The notes: a model not told the origin generated them from the sequence alone. A stretch of DNA of 64,000 nucleotides from Microbacterium oleivorans (GCF_001691565.1 NZ_MAYO01000002.1:387376-451375); one strand, 5' to 3'; positions 21,813-31,227 are shown, counted from the first letter of the stretch. Translations and numbers: made by a program.

Positions 21813-24173
21813 ATGACCCGCCCTCTGCCCTTCGACGTCACGCCCTGGGGCATCGGCCTCAGCGGCGTCGATGTCGACCGCCTGCCGCACCGCGAGTCCG
21901 TCTTCGCCCTCTCCAACGGGCACATCGGGTGGCGCGGGCTGCTCGACGAGGGGGAGCCCCACGGCGTTCCGGGCAGCTACCTCAACGGCGTCTTCGAAGA
22001 GCATCCGATGCCCTACGCCGAAGGCGGCTATGGGTACCCCGAGTCGGGGCAGAGCGTCATCAACGTGCCGAACGGACAGGTCATCCGCCTCACCGTCGAC
22101 GACGAACCGCTCGACATCCGCGAGGGCACCCTCCACCACCACGAACAGCACCTCGATTTCCGCGCCGGCACCCTCGAACGCACGCTCACCTGGACCTCAC
22201 CCGCCGGCAGCACCGTCCGCATCCGCTCGACCCGCATCGTCTCGCTCGCCCACCGCTCCGTCGCGGCTGTCCGGTACGAGGTCGAAGCCGTCGACGATCC
22301 GATCACGATCACCCTCCAGTCCGAGCTCGTCGCGAACGAACCCCTGCCGGAGCCGCACCCCGACCCGCGCGTGCAGGACATCCTCGAGACCCCGCTCCGC
22401 AGCGCGGGGAGCTTCGTCTTCGACAGCGCTGCGACCCTCGTCCACGAAACCCGCAACAGCGGGATCGGCGTCGCCGTCAGCATGGACCACCTCGTGTCTG
22501 GCGCGACCGCCGAGGTGCGCACCGCGGCATCCGACGACCTCGCCCGCACCACCATCCGCGCCCGCCTCGCACCCGGCGAACGGCTCGAGGTCGTCAAGAT
22601 CGTCGGGCATGCCTGGGCCTCCGGGATCTCGGCGCCCGGCCTTCGCGACCGCGCCGAAGCCGCCGTCGCCGACGCGATGCGGGACGGCTGGACCGGCCTC
22701 CTCGCCGCGCAGCGCGAACGGCTCGACGACTTCTGGACCTGCGCCGACGTCCGCGTCGACGGGCAGCCCCGCCTGCAGCAGGCGGTGCGGTTCGCGCTTT
22801 TCTCGGTGTTCCAGGCCGCGGCGCGCGCCGAGCAGCGCTCCGTCCCCGGCAAGGGACTGACCGGCGCCGGGTACGCCGGCCACACGTTCTGGGACTTCGA
22901 GGCCTACGTTCTGCCCGTCCTCACGGCGACCGCACCGGATGCCGCGAGGGAAGCCCTCCGCTGGCGCCACGCCACCCTCGACCACGCCCGCGACCGGGCG
23001 CGCCAGCTGCACTTACAGGGTGCGGCGTTCGCGTGGCGCACCATCGACGGACGCGAGTCGTCGGGATACTGGCCCGCCAGTACGGCCGCGTTCCACATCA
23101 ACGCCGACATCGCCGCCGCCGTCGTCCACTACGTGCGGGCGACCGGCGACGTCGAGTTCGAACGCGACGCCGGCCTCGAGATCCTCGTCGAGACCGCCCG
23201 CCTCTGGCAGTCCCTCGGTCGCACCGACGCCGACGGTCGCTTCCACATCGACGGCGTCACCGGCCCCGACGAGTACACCGCCCTCTACGACGACAACGTC
23301 TTCACCAATCTGATGGCCCGCGCGAACCTCGACGCCGCCGCGGATGCCGCGCGTCGGCATCCGGATCTCGCTCGCACTCTCGGGGTCGACGACGGCGAGA
23401 TCGGCGGGTGGGTACGCACCGCCGGTGCCATGCACGTGCCCTACGACGAGGAGCGCGGCGTGCACCCGCAGGCGGCGCGGTTCACCGAGCTGGAACGATG
23501 GGACTTCGAGACCGACACCCCGGGCGATGAGCTGCTGCAGGAGCGGTACCCGTACGTGCAGCTCTACCGCAAGCAGGTGCTCAAGCAGGCCGACCTCGTA
23601 CTCGCACTGTTCTTCTGCACCGACGGGTTCACGGCGGACGAGAAGGCGCGGGCATTCCGCTACTACGAGGCGTTGACCGTGCGGGACTCGTCATTGTCGG
23701 CGGCGATCCAGGCGGTGATCGCCGCCGAGGTCGGGCACCTCGGGCTCGCGGCCGACTACCTCGCCGAAGCCGCGACGATCGACCTCGACGACCTGCACGG
23801 CAACGCCGAGGACGGCCTGCACATCGCGTCGCTCGGCGGCATCTGGACGGCGCTCGTCGCCGGCTTCGGCGGCATGCGCGACACGGCCGACGGACTGCGG
23901 TTCGCCCCGCGGCTGCCGGAGCAGCTGACCGGTCTCGCGTTCGGCGTCCGCTGGCAGGGCCGTACCTTGCATCTCGAGATCGCACCGGATGCCACGACCT
24001 ACCGTGTCAGCGCCGGTGAGCCGATGTCGATCCGGCACTTCGGCGAGGCGGTGGAGCTGACGTCCGGCACGGACCTGACCATGCCGACGCCGCCGCTGCC
24101 GGACCCGGGGGAGCGCCCGACCCAGCCGAAGGGCCGCGAGCCGCGACCGTTCGCAGAGGCGCTCGCGGAGTGA
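21813..24173 (+). CDS. GH65 family disaccharide phosphorylase
   Basis: Encodes 786 residues. The start at 21813 gives the family's usual N-terminus; a GTG at 21795 is possible. GH65 blocks are in order: ESVFALSNGHIGWRG, YLNGVFEEHPMPYAEGGYG, GHTFWDFEAYVLP, IDGVTGPDEYT with the catalytic acid Glu487, YRKQVLKQADLVLALF (phosphate-binding Lys-Gln) and DLHGNAEDGLHIASLGG. Members split maltose, trehalose, kojibiose or nigerose with phosphate to give beta-glucose 1-phosphate. Substrate cannot be fixed by eye. The usual partner, a HAD beta-phosphoglucomutase, is not adjacent. It is cytoplasmic. Confidence 0.88.
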   Translation: MTRPLPFDVTPWGIGLSGVDVDRLPHRESVFALSNGHIGWRGLLDEGEPHGVPGSYLNGVFEEHPMPYAEGGYGYPESGQSVINVPNGQVIRLTVDDEPLDIREGTLHHHEQHLDFRAGTLERTLTWTSPAGSTVRIRSTRIVSLAHRSVAAVRYEVEAVDDPITITLQSELVANEPLPEPHPDPRVQDILETPLRSAGSFVFDSAATLVHETRNSGIGVAVSMDHLVSGATAEVRTAASDDLARTTIRARLAPGERLEVVKIVGHAWASGISAPGLRDRAEAAVADAMRDGWTGLLAAQRERLDDFWTCADVRVDGQPRLQQAVRFALFSVFQAAARAEQRSVPGKGLTGAGYAGHTFWDFEAYVLPVLTATAPDAAREALRWRHATLDHARDRARQLHLQGAAFAWRTIDGRESSGYWPASTAAFHINADIAAAVVHYVRATGDVEFERDAGLEILVETARLWQSLGRTDADGRFHIDGVTGPDEYTALYDDNVFTNLMARANLDAAADAARRHPDLARTLGVDDGEIGGWVRTAGAMHVPYDEERGVHPQAARFTELERWDFETDTPGDELLQERYPYVQLYRKQVLKQADLVLALFFCTDGFTADEKARAFRYYEALTVRDSSLSAAIQAVIAAEVGHLGLAADYLAEAATIDLDDLHGNAEDGLHIASLGGIWTALVAGFGGMRDTADGLRFAPRLPEQLTGLAFGVRWQGRTLHLEIAPDATTYRVSAGEPMSIRHFGEAVELTSGTDLTMPTPPLPDPGERPTQPKGREPRPFAEALAE

Positions 24174-24392
24174 TGCGCGGACTCCGCGCGGCGTGGGCCG
24201 TCCCCACATGGTCACGCCGCGCGGCATCCGCCAAGATCGTCGCGATGTGCATGCCATCCCCCAGAAGACACGCCGCGACAATCGGGTTTGTCGAACGCTG
24301 TCAGCGTAGGGAAGCGCGCTGGGCGGTCGCGATGGGGAGAACTGCCCATCGATCAGATCAGACCAGAAACGACGCCCCGCTAGCCTGAGCGC

Positions 24393-24794
24393 GTGCCCTT
24401 CGCGCTCGTCCTCACCGTCATCCTCGCCCTGCTCGCGATTTTCCAGATCGCGCTCGCGCTCGGCGCTCCGCTGGGGCGATTCGCGTGGGGAGGCCAGCAC
24501 CGGGTGCTGCCGGCGAAGCTCCGCATCGGCAGCCTCGTCTCCGTCCTGATCTACGCGCTGATCGCCGTGCTCGCCTGGGATCGCGTCCGCGCTATCGACG
24601 TCGTGCCGGACGTCGTCGCCCAGGTCGGGGTGTGGGTCGTCTTCGCGTACTTCGTGCTCGGCATCCTCATGAACGCGATTTCGCGCAGCAAGCCGGAACG
24701 GAACATGATGGTGCCCGTCTCGATCGTGCTCGCCGTGCTTTCCTTCCTCATCGCGATGGGGTACGGCGAGCTCGCGATGGCGGCCGGCGCGTAG
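24393..24794 (+). CDS. Four-helix membrane protein
   Basis: Encodes 133 residues from a GTG. There are four hydrophobic helices (about 3-28, 44-64, 74-98 and 107-128), with a short basic loop (SRSKPERN). TAGCCT at 24381-24386 lies six bases before the GTG with no ribosome site, so the message is probably leaderless. No family is recognised. The 219 bases upstream hold nothing else that I can support. Confidence 0.6.
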   Translation: MPFALVLTVILALLAIFQIALALGAPLGRFAWGGQHRVLPAKLRIGSLVSVLIYALIAVLAWDRVRAIDVVPDVVAQVGVWVVFAYFVLGILMNAISRSKPERNMMVPVSIVLAVLSFLIAMGYGELAMAAGA

Positions 24795-24839
24795 GCCCCA
24801 CCCGACCCCGCCACCTCGCAGCGGTGGCACGCTGGAACC

Positions 24840-25745
24840 GTGACACCCGCACCACCCTCCTCGCGCGTGACCCGGCTCCGCGGTCGCCTGCTCACCGCGC
24901 TCGCTGGCGACCCGACCGGGATGGCGCCGTACGTCCGCGCGCTCGCCGACGGCGACGACACCGGCTACTTCGCCGAGGGCGGCCCCGCGTGGACCGTTCA
25001 CGCCGGCATGGGCACCCTGGTCGCCGGCATCCGTGCCCTTCTCCTTCAGGCTCTGCACCCGGGCGCCCTCGCCGGCGTGCACGACTGGTCGCGCTACCGC
25101 GAGGATCCGATCGGGCGTCTCACCGGCACCGTCCGCTGGGTCATCACGCTCACCTACGGATCGACGACGCAAGCGGATGCCGAGACGGCCCGCGTCGGCC
25201 GCTTCCATCAGCGCGTGCAGGGCGAGTACGTCGCCGGTGACGGTTCCGCCCGCACCTACACCGCCGAGCAGACCGACCTCGTGCGCTGGGTGCACCTCGC
25301 CTTCACCGACGCGTTCCTGCGCAGCCACGAGGCGTACGGCGGCGCGATTCCCGGCGGGCCCGACGCGTACGTCGCCGACTGGGCCACCGCCGGACGACTC
25401 ATGCGCGTGCCCGACCCGCCCCTCACCGAGGCTGCCCTGCGCGCCGAGATCGACGGCTTCCTCGACCGCGGCGAGCTGCGCCGCGACGAGCGCGTCGACG
25501 ACGTCGTCCGCTTCCTCAAGAAGCCCCCGTTCACCGGGATGATGGGCGTCGCCTACCGCGTGCTGTTCGCCGCGGCGGTCGCGACGTTCCCGCCGCGGAT
25601 CAGGCGGATGCTGGGCCTGCGCCGCTCGTGGCTGCCGGTGAAGACGGCGACCCGCCTCATCCTGCGCGTGACCGAGCGGGCGCTGGGGTCCGGGCCCCGT
25701 GCGCAGGACATGGCACGGCTGCGATTGCGGCGGCTCGAGGGCTAG
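24840..25745 (+). CDS. Oxygenase MpaB-family (DUF2236) protein
   Basis: Encodes 301 residues from a GTG. Family hallmarks are seen: GPAWTVHAGMGTLVAGIRALLLQALHP, HDWSRYREDPIGRLTGTVRW, ARVGRFHQRVQGEY (the R-x-x-H-x-x-V-x-G block with a heme-ligand-type His) and DLVRWVHLAFTDAFLR. MpaB in fungi cleaves a farnesyl chain in mycophenolate synthesis, and latex-clearing Lcp proteins share the fold with b-type heme. The substrate of this bacterial member is unknown. There is no signal peptide. Confidence 0.8.
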   Translation: MTPAPPSSRVTRLRGRLLTALAGDPTGMAPYVRALADGDDTGYFAEGGPAWTVHAGMGTLVAGIRALLLQALHPGALAGVHDWSRYREDPIGRLTGTVRWVITLTYGSTTQADAETARVGRFHQRVQGEYVAGDGSARTYTAEQTDLVRWVHLAFTDAFLRSHEAYGGAIPGGPDAYVADWATAGRLMRVPDPPLTEAALRAEIDGFLDRGELRRDERVDDVVRFLKKPPFTGMMGVAYRVLFAAAVATFPPRIRRMLGLRRSWLPVKTATRLILRVTERALGSGPRAQDMARLRLRRLEG

Positions 25746-25778
25746 CGCGCGGGCGACCGCGGCCCGGAGGATGGCGGC

Positions 25779-26240
25779 ATGGCTCTCTTCGATCACATCG
25801 GCATCAGCGTGCGCGACCTGGCGACGTCGACCGCGCAGTTCGACCCCGTCATGAGGCTGCTGGGGTGCACCCGAGAGGATGCCGTCGGCTCCGTCTCGTG
25901 GTACCGCGGCGAAGAGGAGCTCATCCTCTACCCGGCCCGCGACGACCACGACGAACCGCATCGCCACGGCCGCATCGGGTGGCAGCATCTCGCGTTCGCC
26001 GTGGACTCCCGGGAAGAGGTGGGTCGCCTCCACGACGCGGCGATCGAGGCAGGCTGGACTCCGGTCCGCGAGCCGAAACCGTACCCGCGGTTCAGCGACC
26101 GCTAGGACGCCTCATTCGTCGAGGATGACAACGGCGTGCGGCTCGAGTTCATGGTTCAACCCGCCCCGGCAGAGCGCCGACTGACCGGCTTCGCGGGCGC
26201 AAGAGCGATGTCGGAGGCCCCCACCACAATGGAGGCATGA
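25779..26240 (+). pseudogene. VOC-family protein interrupted by an in-frame TAG
   Basis: A VOC frame starts at 25779 (MALFDHIGISVRDL) after a GGAGGA site and runs to SDR at residue 108, where a TAG at 26103-26105 stops it. In the same frame the next codons read DASFVEDDNGVRLEFMVQP, which is exactly the C-terminal strand expected for this VOC group (normally RYYASF...). The frame then continues to a TGA at 26238-26240 overlapping the next start. One substitution (TAY to TAG) therefore removes the last strand. It is a recent pseudogene, a sequencing error, or a truncated protein of 108 residues. Confidence 0.75.
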
Positions 26241-27547
26241 CCTCGCTCGGCACCATCGGCATCCGGGAACGCTTCGCGCCCCTCGCCGACATCGTGCACG
26301 AGACCGCGATGGTCGAAAAGCTCATCACCCGGGCTCAGATCGTGCAGTTGCAGGTGCTCGCCCGCGCGGGTGCGCTCGCCGAGCAGCAGGCGGCCGAGTC
26401 CTCGGCGCGCGTGCAAGCGCACGACATGGCGCTCCGGGCCATCGCCGCCGAACTCGGCGGGGTGCTCCGCCTCACCGACCGCACCGTGCAACGTCGCATC
26501 ACCCGGGCGCGCACGATCGTCGAGGACTATCCGGCGTCGCTCAAGGCGTGGGAGGCGGGCATCATCACCCGCGGTCACGTCGACGTGATCGTCGAGGCCG
26601 GCGCCGACCTGCCCGCCGACATCCGCCTCGCCTTCGAGGCCGTCGCGATCCAGCGCTGCCGACGCGACACCCCCAACCGGGTGCGTGCCGAGATCGAGAT
26701 CCTCGCGCTGCAGATGCACCCGCGGTCGTTCACCGAACGGCATCAGGATGCCGCCACCCACCGCGCCGTGCGCCTCATTCCCGGCCGCGACGGCATGAGC
26801 GACCTCGTCGCAACGCTGCCCACCGTCATCGCCGAGGGCATCCACGACCGGCTCACCCGCCAAGCGCGCGCGATCATCGACACGCGCGGCGAGCGCTCCA
26901 GCGAGATCGTCGACACCGACGCGCGCACCGCCGACCAGGTGCGCGCCGACGTCTTCGCCGACCTGCTGCTCGCCGGCACACCCGCGCTCGACGACACGCG
27001 AGACACGACCGCCGGCCCCCTCGGTGCGATCCGCGCGCGCGTGCAGGTCGTGGTCCCCGCACTTTCCCTCGCCGGCGCCGACGTGCCGTGCGATCTCGTC
27101 GGACGCACGCCGATCGACGCCGCCACCGCCCGGCGCCTCGCCGGTGACACGCCGTCGTGGGAACGCCTCGTCACCGATCCGATCACCGACACCGTGCTCG
27201 CCGTCGACACGTACCGCGTGCCGAACCCCCTGCGACGGCACCTTCAGGCGCGTGATCAGCACTGCCGATTCCCCGGATGCCGCCTCGCCGCCATCCGTTG
27301 CGAGGTCGACCACACCCACGATCACGCGCTCGGCGGCGCGACCGAGGTCGGCAACCTGGCGCATCTGTGCCAGAGGCATCACTCGATGAAGCAGTTCACC
27401 GCCTGGAGGGTGCGACAACTCGGGGGTGGCGTCCTTGAATGGACCTCACCCCTCGGCAGAACGTATCGCGAAGACGCACCGACACCGGCCGTCGCGTTCA
27501 CCCCTGCCGAGCGGACCTGGCCCGCCGCTGATCCGCCGCCGTTCTGA
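26237..27547 (+). CDS. DUF222 domain HNH endonuclease
   Basis: Encodes 436 residues. The N-terminal and middle region matches DUF222 (VLRLTDRTVQRRITRA, ITRGHVDVIVEAGADLP). The C-terminus has an HNH nuclease fold: CRFPGCRLAAIRCEVDHTHDH, GGATEVGNLAHLCQRHH, with four Cys/His zinc positions from about residue 342. These genes occur in many copies in actinobacteria and resemble 13E12-type elements; some may be mobile-element related. The target is unknown. The start overlaps the stop of the interrupted VOC frame. Confidence 0.88.
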   Translation: MTSLGTIGIRERFAPLADIVHETAMVEKLITRAQIVQLQVLARAGALAEQQAAESSARVQAHDMALRAIAAELGGVLRLTDRTVQRRITRARTIVEDYPASLKAWEAGIITRGHVDVIVEAGADLPADIRLAFEAVAIQRCRRDTPNRVRAEIEILALQMHPRSFTERHQDAATHRAVRLIPGRDGMSDLVATLPTVIAEGIHDRLTRQARAIIDTRGERSSEIVDTDARTADQVRADVFADLLLAGTPALDDTRDTTAGPLGAIRARVQVVVPALSLAGADVPCDLVGRTPIDAATARRLAGDTPSWERLVTDPITDTVLAVDTYRVPNPLRRHLQARDQHCRFPGCRLAAIRCEVDHTHDHALGGATEVGNLAHLCQRHHSMKQFTAWRVRQLGGGVLEWTSPLGRTYREDAPTPAVAFTPAERTWPAADPPPF

Positions 27548-27627
27548 GTCGGGCTCGGCTCCGGCCACACCACGCGCCCACCGTCAAGAGCCGACACCGA
27601 CATAGCGAAGGGTGTGACACTCGCCTC

Positions 27628-28449
27628 ATGCGAACCATCGTCATCACCGGCGCCAGCGACGGGATCGGAGCCGCGGCATCCCGTCAACTCGTCGCCCGCG
27701 GCCACCGGGTCGTCCTCGTCGGCCGATCGCCCGAAAAGACCCGCGCTGTCGCCGAGGGCCTCAACATGCCGTACCACCTCGCCGACTTCTCCGACCTGGC
27801 GCAGGTGCGCCGGCTCGCGGACGAACTGCTCGCCGCCTACCCGCGCATCGACGTGCTCGCGAACAACGCCGGCGGCATCTTCGGCCCCCGCAAGCTCACG
27901 ACCGACGGGTTCGAGCAGACGTTCCAGGTGAACCACCTCGGTCCGTTCCTGCTGACGAACCTGCTGCGGGAGCGGCTGGTCGAGAGCGAGGCATCCATCA
28001 TCCAAACCGCGAGCGCGGCGGCCCGGATCTTCTCGCGGTTCGACATCAACGACCTCAATGGCGCGCGCCGCTACTCCGGACGCGTCGCCTACGGCAACGC
28101 CAAGCTCGCGAACATCCTCTTCACCCGCGAACTGCAGCGCCGGTGGGGGAGCGAGGGCATCTCGGCGGGCGCGTTCCACCCGGGCGTCGTCGCGACCGGC
28201 TTCGCGGGCAACCTGACCGGACCGTTCCGGTTCATGTACCACAACCCCCTCGCCAAGCGACTGCTGACGACGACCGATGAGGGGGGCAAGCGTCTCGTGT
28301 TCCTCGCCGACGGGAAGCCCGGCACCGACTGGCTGCCCGGCGCGTACTACGAGAACGACCGCGTCACGAAGACGCACAAGCTCGCCACCGACGAGCAACT
28401 CGCACGCGAGCTGTGGGACCGCAGCGTCGAGATGGTGAAGCTCGCCTGA
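27628..28449 (+). CDS. SDR-family oxidoreductase (retinol-dehydrogenase-like)
   Basis: Encodes 273 residues. It shows TGASDGIG near the N-terminus, ANNAGG in the middle, and the active-site YGNAK motif. LVGRSPEKTR after strand 2 favours NADP. The shape, with a substrate-loop FHPGVVATGFAGN and a C-terminal extension, resembles the retinol dehydrogenase/WWOX-like group. The substrate is unknown. It stands alone between the HNH gene and the convergent J-domain gene. Confidence 0.85.
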   Translation: MRTIVITGASDGIGAAASRQLVARGHRVVLVGRSPEKTRAVAEGLNMPYHLADFSDLAQVRRLADELLAAYPRIDVLANNAGGIFGPRKLTTDGFEQTFQVNHLGPFLLTNLLRERLVESEASIIQTASAAARIFSRFDINDLNGARRYSGRVAYGNAKLANILFTRELQRRWGSEGISAGAFHPGVVATGFAGNLTGPFRFMYHNPLAKRLLTTTDEGGKRLVFLADGKPGTDWLPGAYYENDRVTKTHKLATDEQLARELWDRSVEMVKLA

Positions 28450-28462
28450 GAGGCGGTCTCGA

Positions 28463-28972
28463 TCACACCAAGGCCGTCGCGACGTAGCCGGCGCCGACGA
28501 TCGCCCCGGCGGCGACGCCTACCGTCGACCACGCGACCGCCCGCGGCCAATCGATCCACCGGCGCGTGCGTGACCCGGGACCAAAGCCTGCGGCATCCGC
28601 TGCGCGGACGAACTCGTCGAAGCGCACGGTGACGCGAGGAGCCTCCGTCCTGCGGGAGGAGTCGCTCGTGCGCGGACGGGCGCGTTCCCGGCGGGGCGGA
28701 GCCGTCGTCGTCGACGATCGGTCGCTGCTCGACGAGGCCGTCGGGCCGGATGCCGCGGCCCCAGACGGCGTGCTCACGAACCTCACCAGGATGTCGCGTG
28801 CCTGCCGTGCCCGGTCGAACGCCAGGCTCATGCGACGCCGTTCCGCGTCGGACGCCATCGGGTGGCGGTCGGGATGCAGGTCGCGTGCGCGCCGACGAAA
28901 CGCATCGCGGACCTCCCTGACACTCGCACCTCGCGCCACACCGAGCGCCTCGCGTGCCTCGTCGAGCGTCAT
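28463..28972 (-). CDS. J-domain protein with C-terminal membrane anchor
   Basis: Encodes 169 residues. The N-terminal 65 residues form a J-domain with the HPD motif (RDLHPDRHPM), which stimulates the ATPase of DnaK-type chaperones. A Ser/Arg-rich linker follows, then a single hydrophobic helix at the end (AVAWSTVGVAAGAIVGAGYVA). It is not a full DnaJ, since the Gly/Phe and zinc regions are missing, so it is probably a specialised membrane-tethered co-chaperone. It overlaps the upstream membrane-protein gene by ATGA. Confidence 0.75.
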   Translation of the reverse strand: MTLDEAREALGVARGASVREVRDAFRRRARDLHPDRHPMASDAERRRMSLAFDRARQARDILVRFVSTPSGAAASGPTASSSSDRSSTTTAPPRRERARPRTSDSSRRTEAPRVTVRFDEFVRAADAAGFGPGSRTRRWIDWPRAVAWSTVGVAAGAIVGAGYVATALV

Positions 28973-29451
28973 GCGGCATCCCTCAGATAGGACTGATACT
29001 CGCGCACCAGTCTTTCGTCCCGCCTGCGCGTGGCGCCGGTCGTGACACGGAGGAACATCTCCGCGGTCATGCGACGCTTGCGTACCTCGTACGCGGCGAG
29101 GCAGAGGAAACCGATGAGGAAGAAGACGAACGCCGCGAGCCGGAGTGCATCGATGTGGAAGACCGCCGCGGCGATGAAGGCCGGCCAGCATGCGCTCGAC
29201 GCGATCATGAACGCGCGGTACCAGCCTCGGATCGGTGCGTACCACGCGGTCGCGGCGGCGTCCCACGTCGGGTTCGTCGTCCAGAACTGCCACCCGGCCG
29301 GGGCGGGCTTCAGCCCGGGGAGCGGCGTCCACCCGACCGGCGGCTGCCAGAAGGCGTTCTCGCGAATCCAGTCATCAGTGGGCGTCGGCCACCCACGCGG
29401 CGTGAGGAAATCTCCGCGCACGCCGGCTACGCGAATTCGTCGGGGTGACAC
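28969..29451 (-). CDS. Membrane protein with Trp-rich N-terminal motif
   Basis: Encodes 160 residues from a GTG. The N-terminal half has a Trp/Pro-rich pattern (FWQPPVGWTPLPGLKPAPAG, TTNPTWDAAATAW) seen in actinobacterial small membrane proteins. Two hydrophobic helices follow (about 84-100 and 104-122), then a basic tail. It is the first gene of an operon with the J-domain protein, so the two may act together at the membrane. No enzyme motif is seen. Confidence 0.6.
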   Translation of the reverse strand: MSPRRIRVAGVRGDFLTPRGWPTPTDDWIRENAFWQPPVGWTPLPGLKPAPAGWQFWTTNPTWDAAATAWYAPIRGWYRAFMIASSACWPAFIAAAVFHIDALRLAAFVFFLIGFLCLAAYEVRKRRMTAEMFLRVTTGATRRRDERLVREYQSYLRDAA

Positions 29452-29558
29452 GAGAGCAAAATCCTTCGGGTGGAGAAAAGGCCGTTCAGTACATTAGCGA
29501 ACTCTCATCATTCGGATGACGACTACCCGGCTGAGCCGAGGATAGAGAGGATGCCGCC

Positions 29559-29894
29559 ATGCCGCAGTACGCCGTCCTGATCTACACCGATGACTCCGCA
29601 CACGCGCTCGACGCATCGGAGGAGCAGCTCGCCGAGCCCAACGCGCACGGCGACGAGCTCGCGAGATCAGGAACGCTGCGTGCCGCCTTCGCGTTCACGC
29701 CGCGCGAGCTCGCACGGTCCGTCCGCGTTGGCGGGGTGACCAAGGGGCCGTTCGTCGACGCCGCGCAGGTCGTCGCGGGTGTGTACGTGATCGAAGCGGA
29801 CGACGAGGATGCGGCGCTCGCGATCGCGGCCACGAACCCCACCATCCGCGGCGACGGCGGTGTCGAGGTCAGGCTCATCCACAGCGGTACCTGA
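29559..29894 (+). CDS. YCII-related domain protein
   Basis: Encodes 111 residues. PQYAVLIYTD at the start, GTLRAAFAFTPRELARSVR, VTKGPFVDAAQVVAGVYVIEA and DEDAALAIA are the standard YciI/DGPF layout of a ferredoxin-like dimer. Such proteins are often neighbours of ECF sigma factors, but none is here. Biochemical role unknown. GAGAGGA serves as ribosome site. Confidence 0.85.
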   Translation: MPQYAVLIYTDDSAHALDASEEQLAEPNAHGDELARSGTLRAAFAFTPRELARSVRVGGVTKGPFVDAAQVVAGVYVIEADDEDAALAIAATNPTIRGDGGVEVRLIHSGT

Positions 29895-29971
29895 CGCGGC
29901 GGAAGCTCGGGCACGCACCCGCGAACGTGTACTGGTCGACCCGTCGCCATGGCCACGGCGCGGCATCCGTA

Positions 29972-31057
29972 CTATCTGATGACCGTTCCGGCCAGAACCG
30001 TCCCCACCCACAACGGTGCGGTCATCGTCACGCCGACGAGTCCCACGAGCAGCCCACCCGTCCAGACTCGACGACGGAAACGAGCACGCCCGATCTGCTC
30101 GCGCAGGTCGGCGAACGCAGCGAGGTCGGGTTCTGGTGCGGGAGCCGCGTTCCACGTCGCCAGGTCGCTCGCGGCTGCCGCGATGCTGTCGACAGACTCC
30201 GGCGGGAGGAACCACGGGCGCGATCGCAGCCACCCGGCGACGCTTCCCGAGCTGAGGACGACGACCTGCGCTGAGCGCGCGTTCGCGGTGAGCCGCGACG
30301 CGCCGACGATGACGACGAGCGGAGCGACGTCGACAGCGACTCCGGTCGCCGCCGAGAGTCGACGACTCGCGCGCGCCGCTTCGTGCGCCGCGTTCCTCAG
30401 ATGGTCCTTCCGCTGGCCGTCGACCATCACGCGCCGTTCCCCGACCCATACCGATCGGCCTGCGTGGTGCTTCGTGTTGACCGTGAAGACGCCGGTCGGA
30501 CCGATGACGAGGTGATCGATGTCGGCCCCGCGCGTCCCGACGGGCACCGCGTGGATGACGCGCCACTCCGGTCCGAGCCCGGCCAGGCGCTGTGCGACCG
30601 CCAGTTCGCCGAGCGCACCGCGGAACCACGAGTCTGCGTCGGGTGCGAGCGGAGAGCGACCGAACAATCGATCGACGCGAGAGCGCCGTGGAGCGGTCGA
30701 CTGTGCGCGCAACACCTGAGCGATGACGGATGCCGCCGGAGGGCGGCTCGCGAGCGAGGCCACCTCGGACTCCGGCGCGGGCGTCTGTTCCGAGGCGGCG
30801 GGTCCGGAGCATGCGAGACACCGAACCGTGCGCGTCGCGCGGTCGTGGACGGCTCGCGATCCTGCCTCGAGGTGCAGCCCACAGCGACGACAGGTTCCCG
30901 CGAATCTCAGCGTGAGGTGCCGCTCGGTTCCGGTCAGCGCCGGGAGGGTCTCGGCAGACGTCGGCGCATGACGGAGCCCGCTTTCGGGCGGACGAGCTGC
31001 GGGCGCATCGAGCTTTGCGGAGTCCGACCTGTCTATGGTCGGCCCTCGTCGATCCAA
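29972..31057 (-). CDS. NERD (nuclease-related) domain protein with zinc-ribbon-like N-terminus and membrane tail
   Basis: About 361 residues. Near residues 55-85 two CxxC pairs (CRRCGLHL and CLACSG) suggest a zinc ribbon. Residues about 145-260 form the NERD domain: GALGELAVAQRL, VPVGTRGADIDHLVIGPTGVF and VNTKHHAG, with Glu, Asp and Lys as the restriction-endonuclease-like active site. A C-terminal helix (TGGLLVGLVGVTMTAPLWV) anchors it. The start is uncertain: the TTG at 31057 has no ribosome site and lies inside the small upstream gene. An ATA at 31034-31036, overlapping that gene's stop, has GAGGG at better spacing. Confidence 0.75.
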   Translation of the reverse strand: MDRRGPTIDRSDSAKLDAPAARPPESGLRHAPTSAETLPALTGTERHLTLRFAGTCRRCGLHLEAGSRAVHDRATRTVRCLACSGPAASEQTPAPESEVASLASRPPAASVIAQVLRAQSTAPRRSRVDRLFGRSPLAPDADSWFRGALGELAVAQRLAGLGPEWRVIHAVPVGTRGADIDHLVIGPTGVFTVNTKHHAGRSVWVGERRVMVDGQRKDHLRNAAHEAARASRRLSAATGVAVDVAPLVVIVGASRLTANARSAQVVVLSSGSVAGWLRSRPWFLPPESVDSIAAAASDLATWNAAPAPEPDLAAFADLREQIGRARFRRRVWTGGLLVGLVGVTMTAPLWVGTVLAGTVIR

Positions 31058-31188
31058 CGGGTGTGCGCGCGCATGCCGTGGAAGATCGCTTGACGGATCA
31101 CCAGGTACAGCAGAAGCAAGGTGATGATCAGCCCGAGCGCGGATGCAGCGATGGTGATGATGGTCATGAGAAGTGCGGTATCCCCCAT
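31033..31188 (-). CDS. Small single-helix membrane protein, 51 aa
   Basis: A short frame from the ATG at 31188 to a TAG. Residues about 6-30 form one very hydrophobic helix (TIAASALGLIITLLLLYLV), followed by a basic amphipathic tail (RQAIFHGMRAHTRW). It lies directly ahead of the NERD gene and overlaps its possible start, so it is probably co-translated. No family is known to me. Confidence 0.5.
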   Translation of the reverse strand: MGDTALLMTIITIAASALGLIITLLLLYLVIRQAIFHGMRAHTRWIDEGRP

Positions 31189-31227
31189 GAGCTCACCGTA
31201 CCAAGGCGCTCCGCCGCGACGGGTGCC

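Noticed and set aside
24174-24392. Short plus-strand frame after the GH65 gene
   Set aside because: No start context, basic random composition, and it overlaps the likely promoter of the next gene.
26237-27547. DUF222-HNH gene as part of a mobile intron or element
   Set aside because: No intron boundaries or terminal repeats are visible; these genes are ordinary in this lineage.
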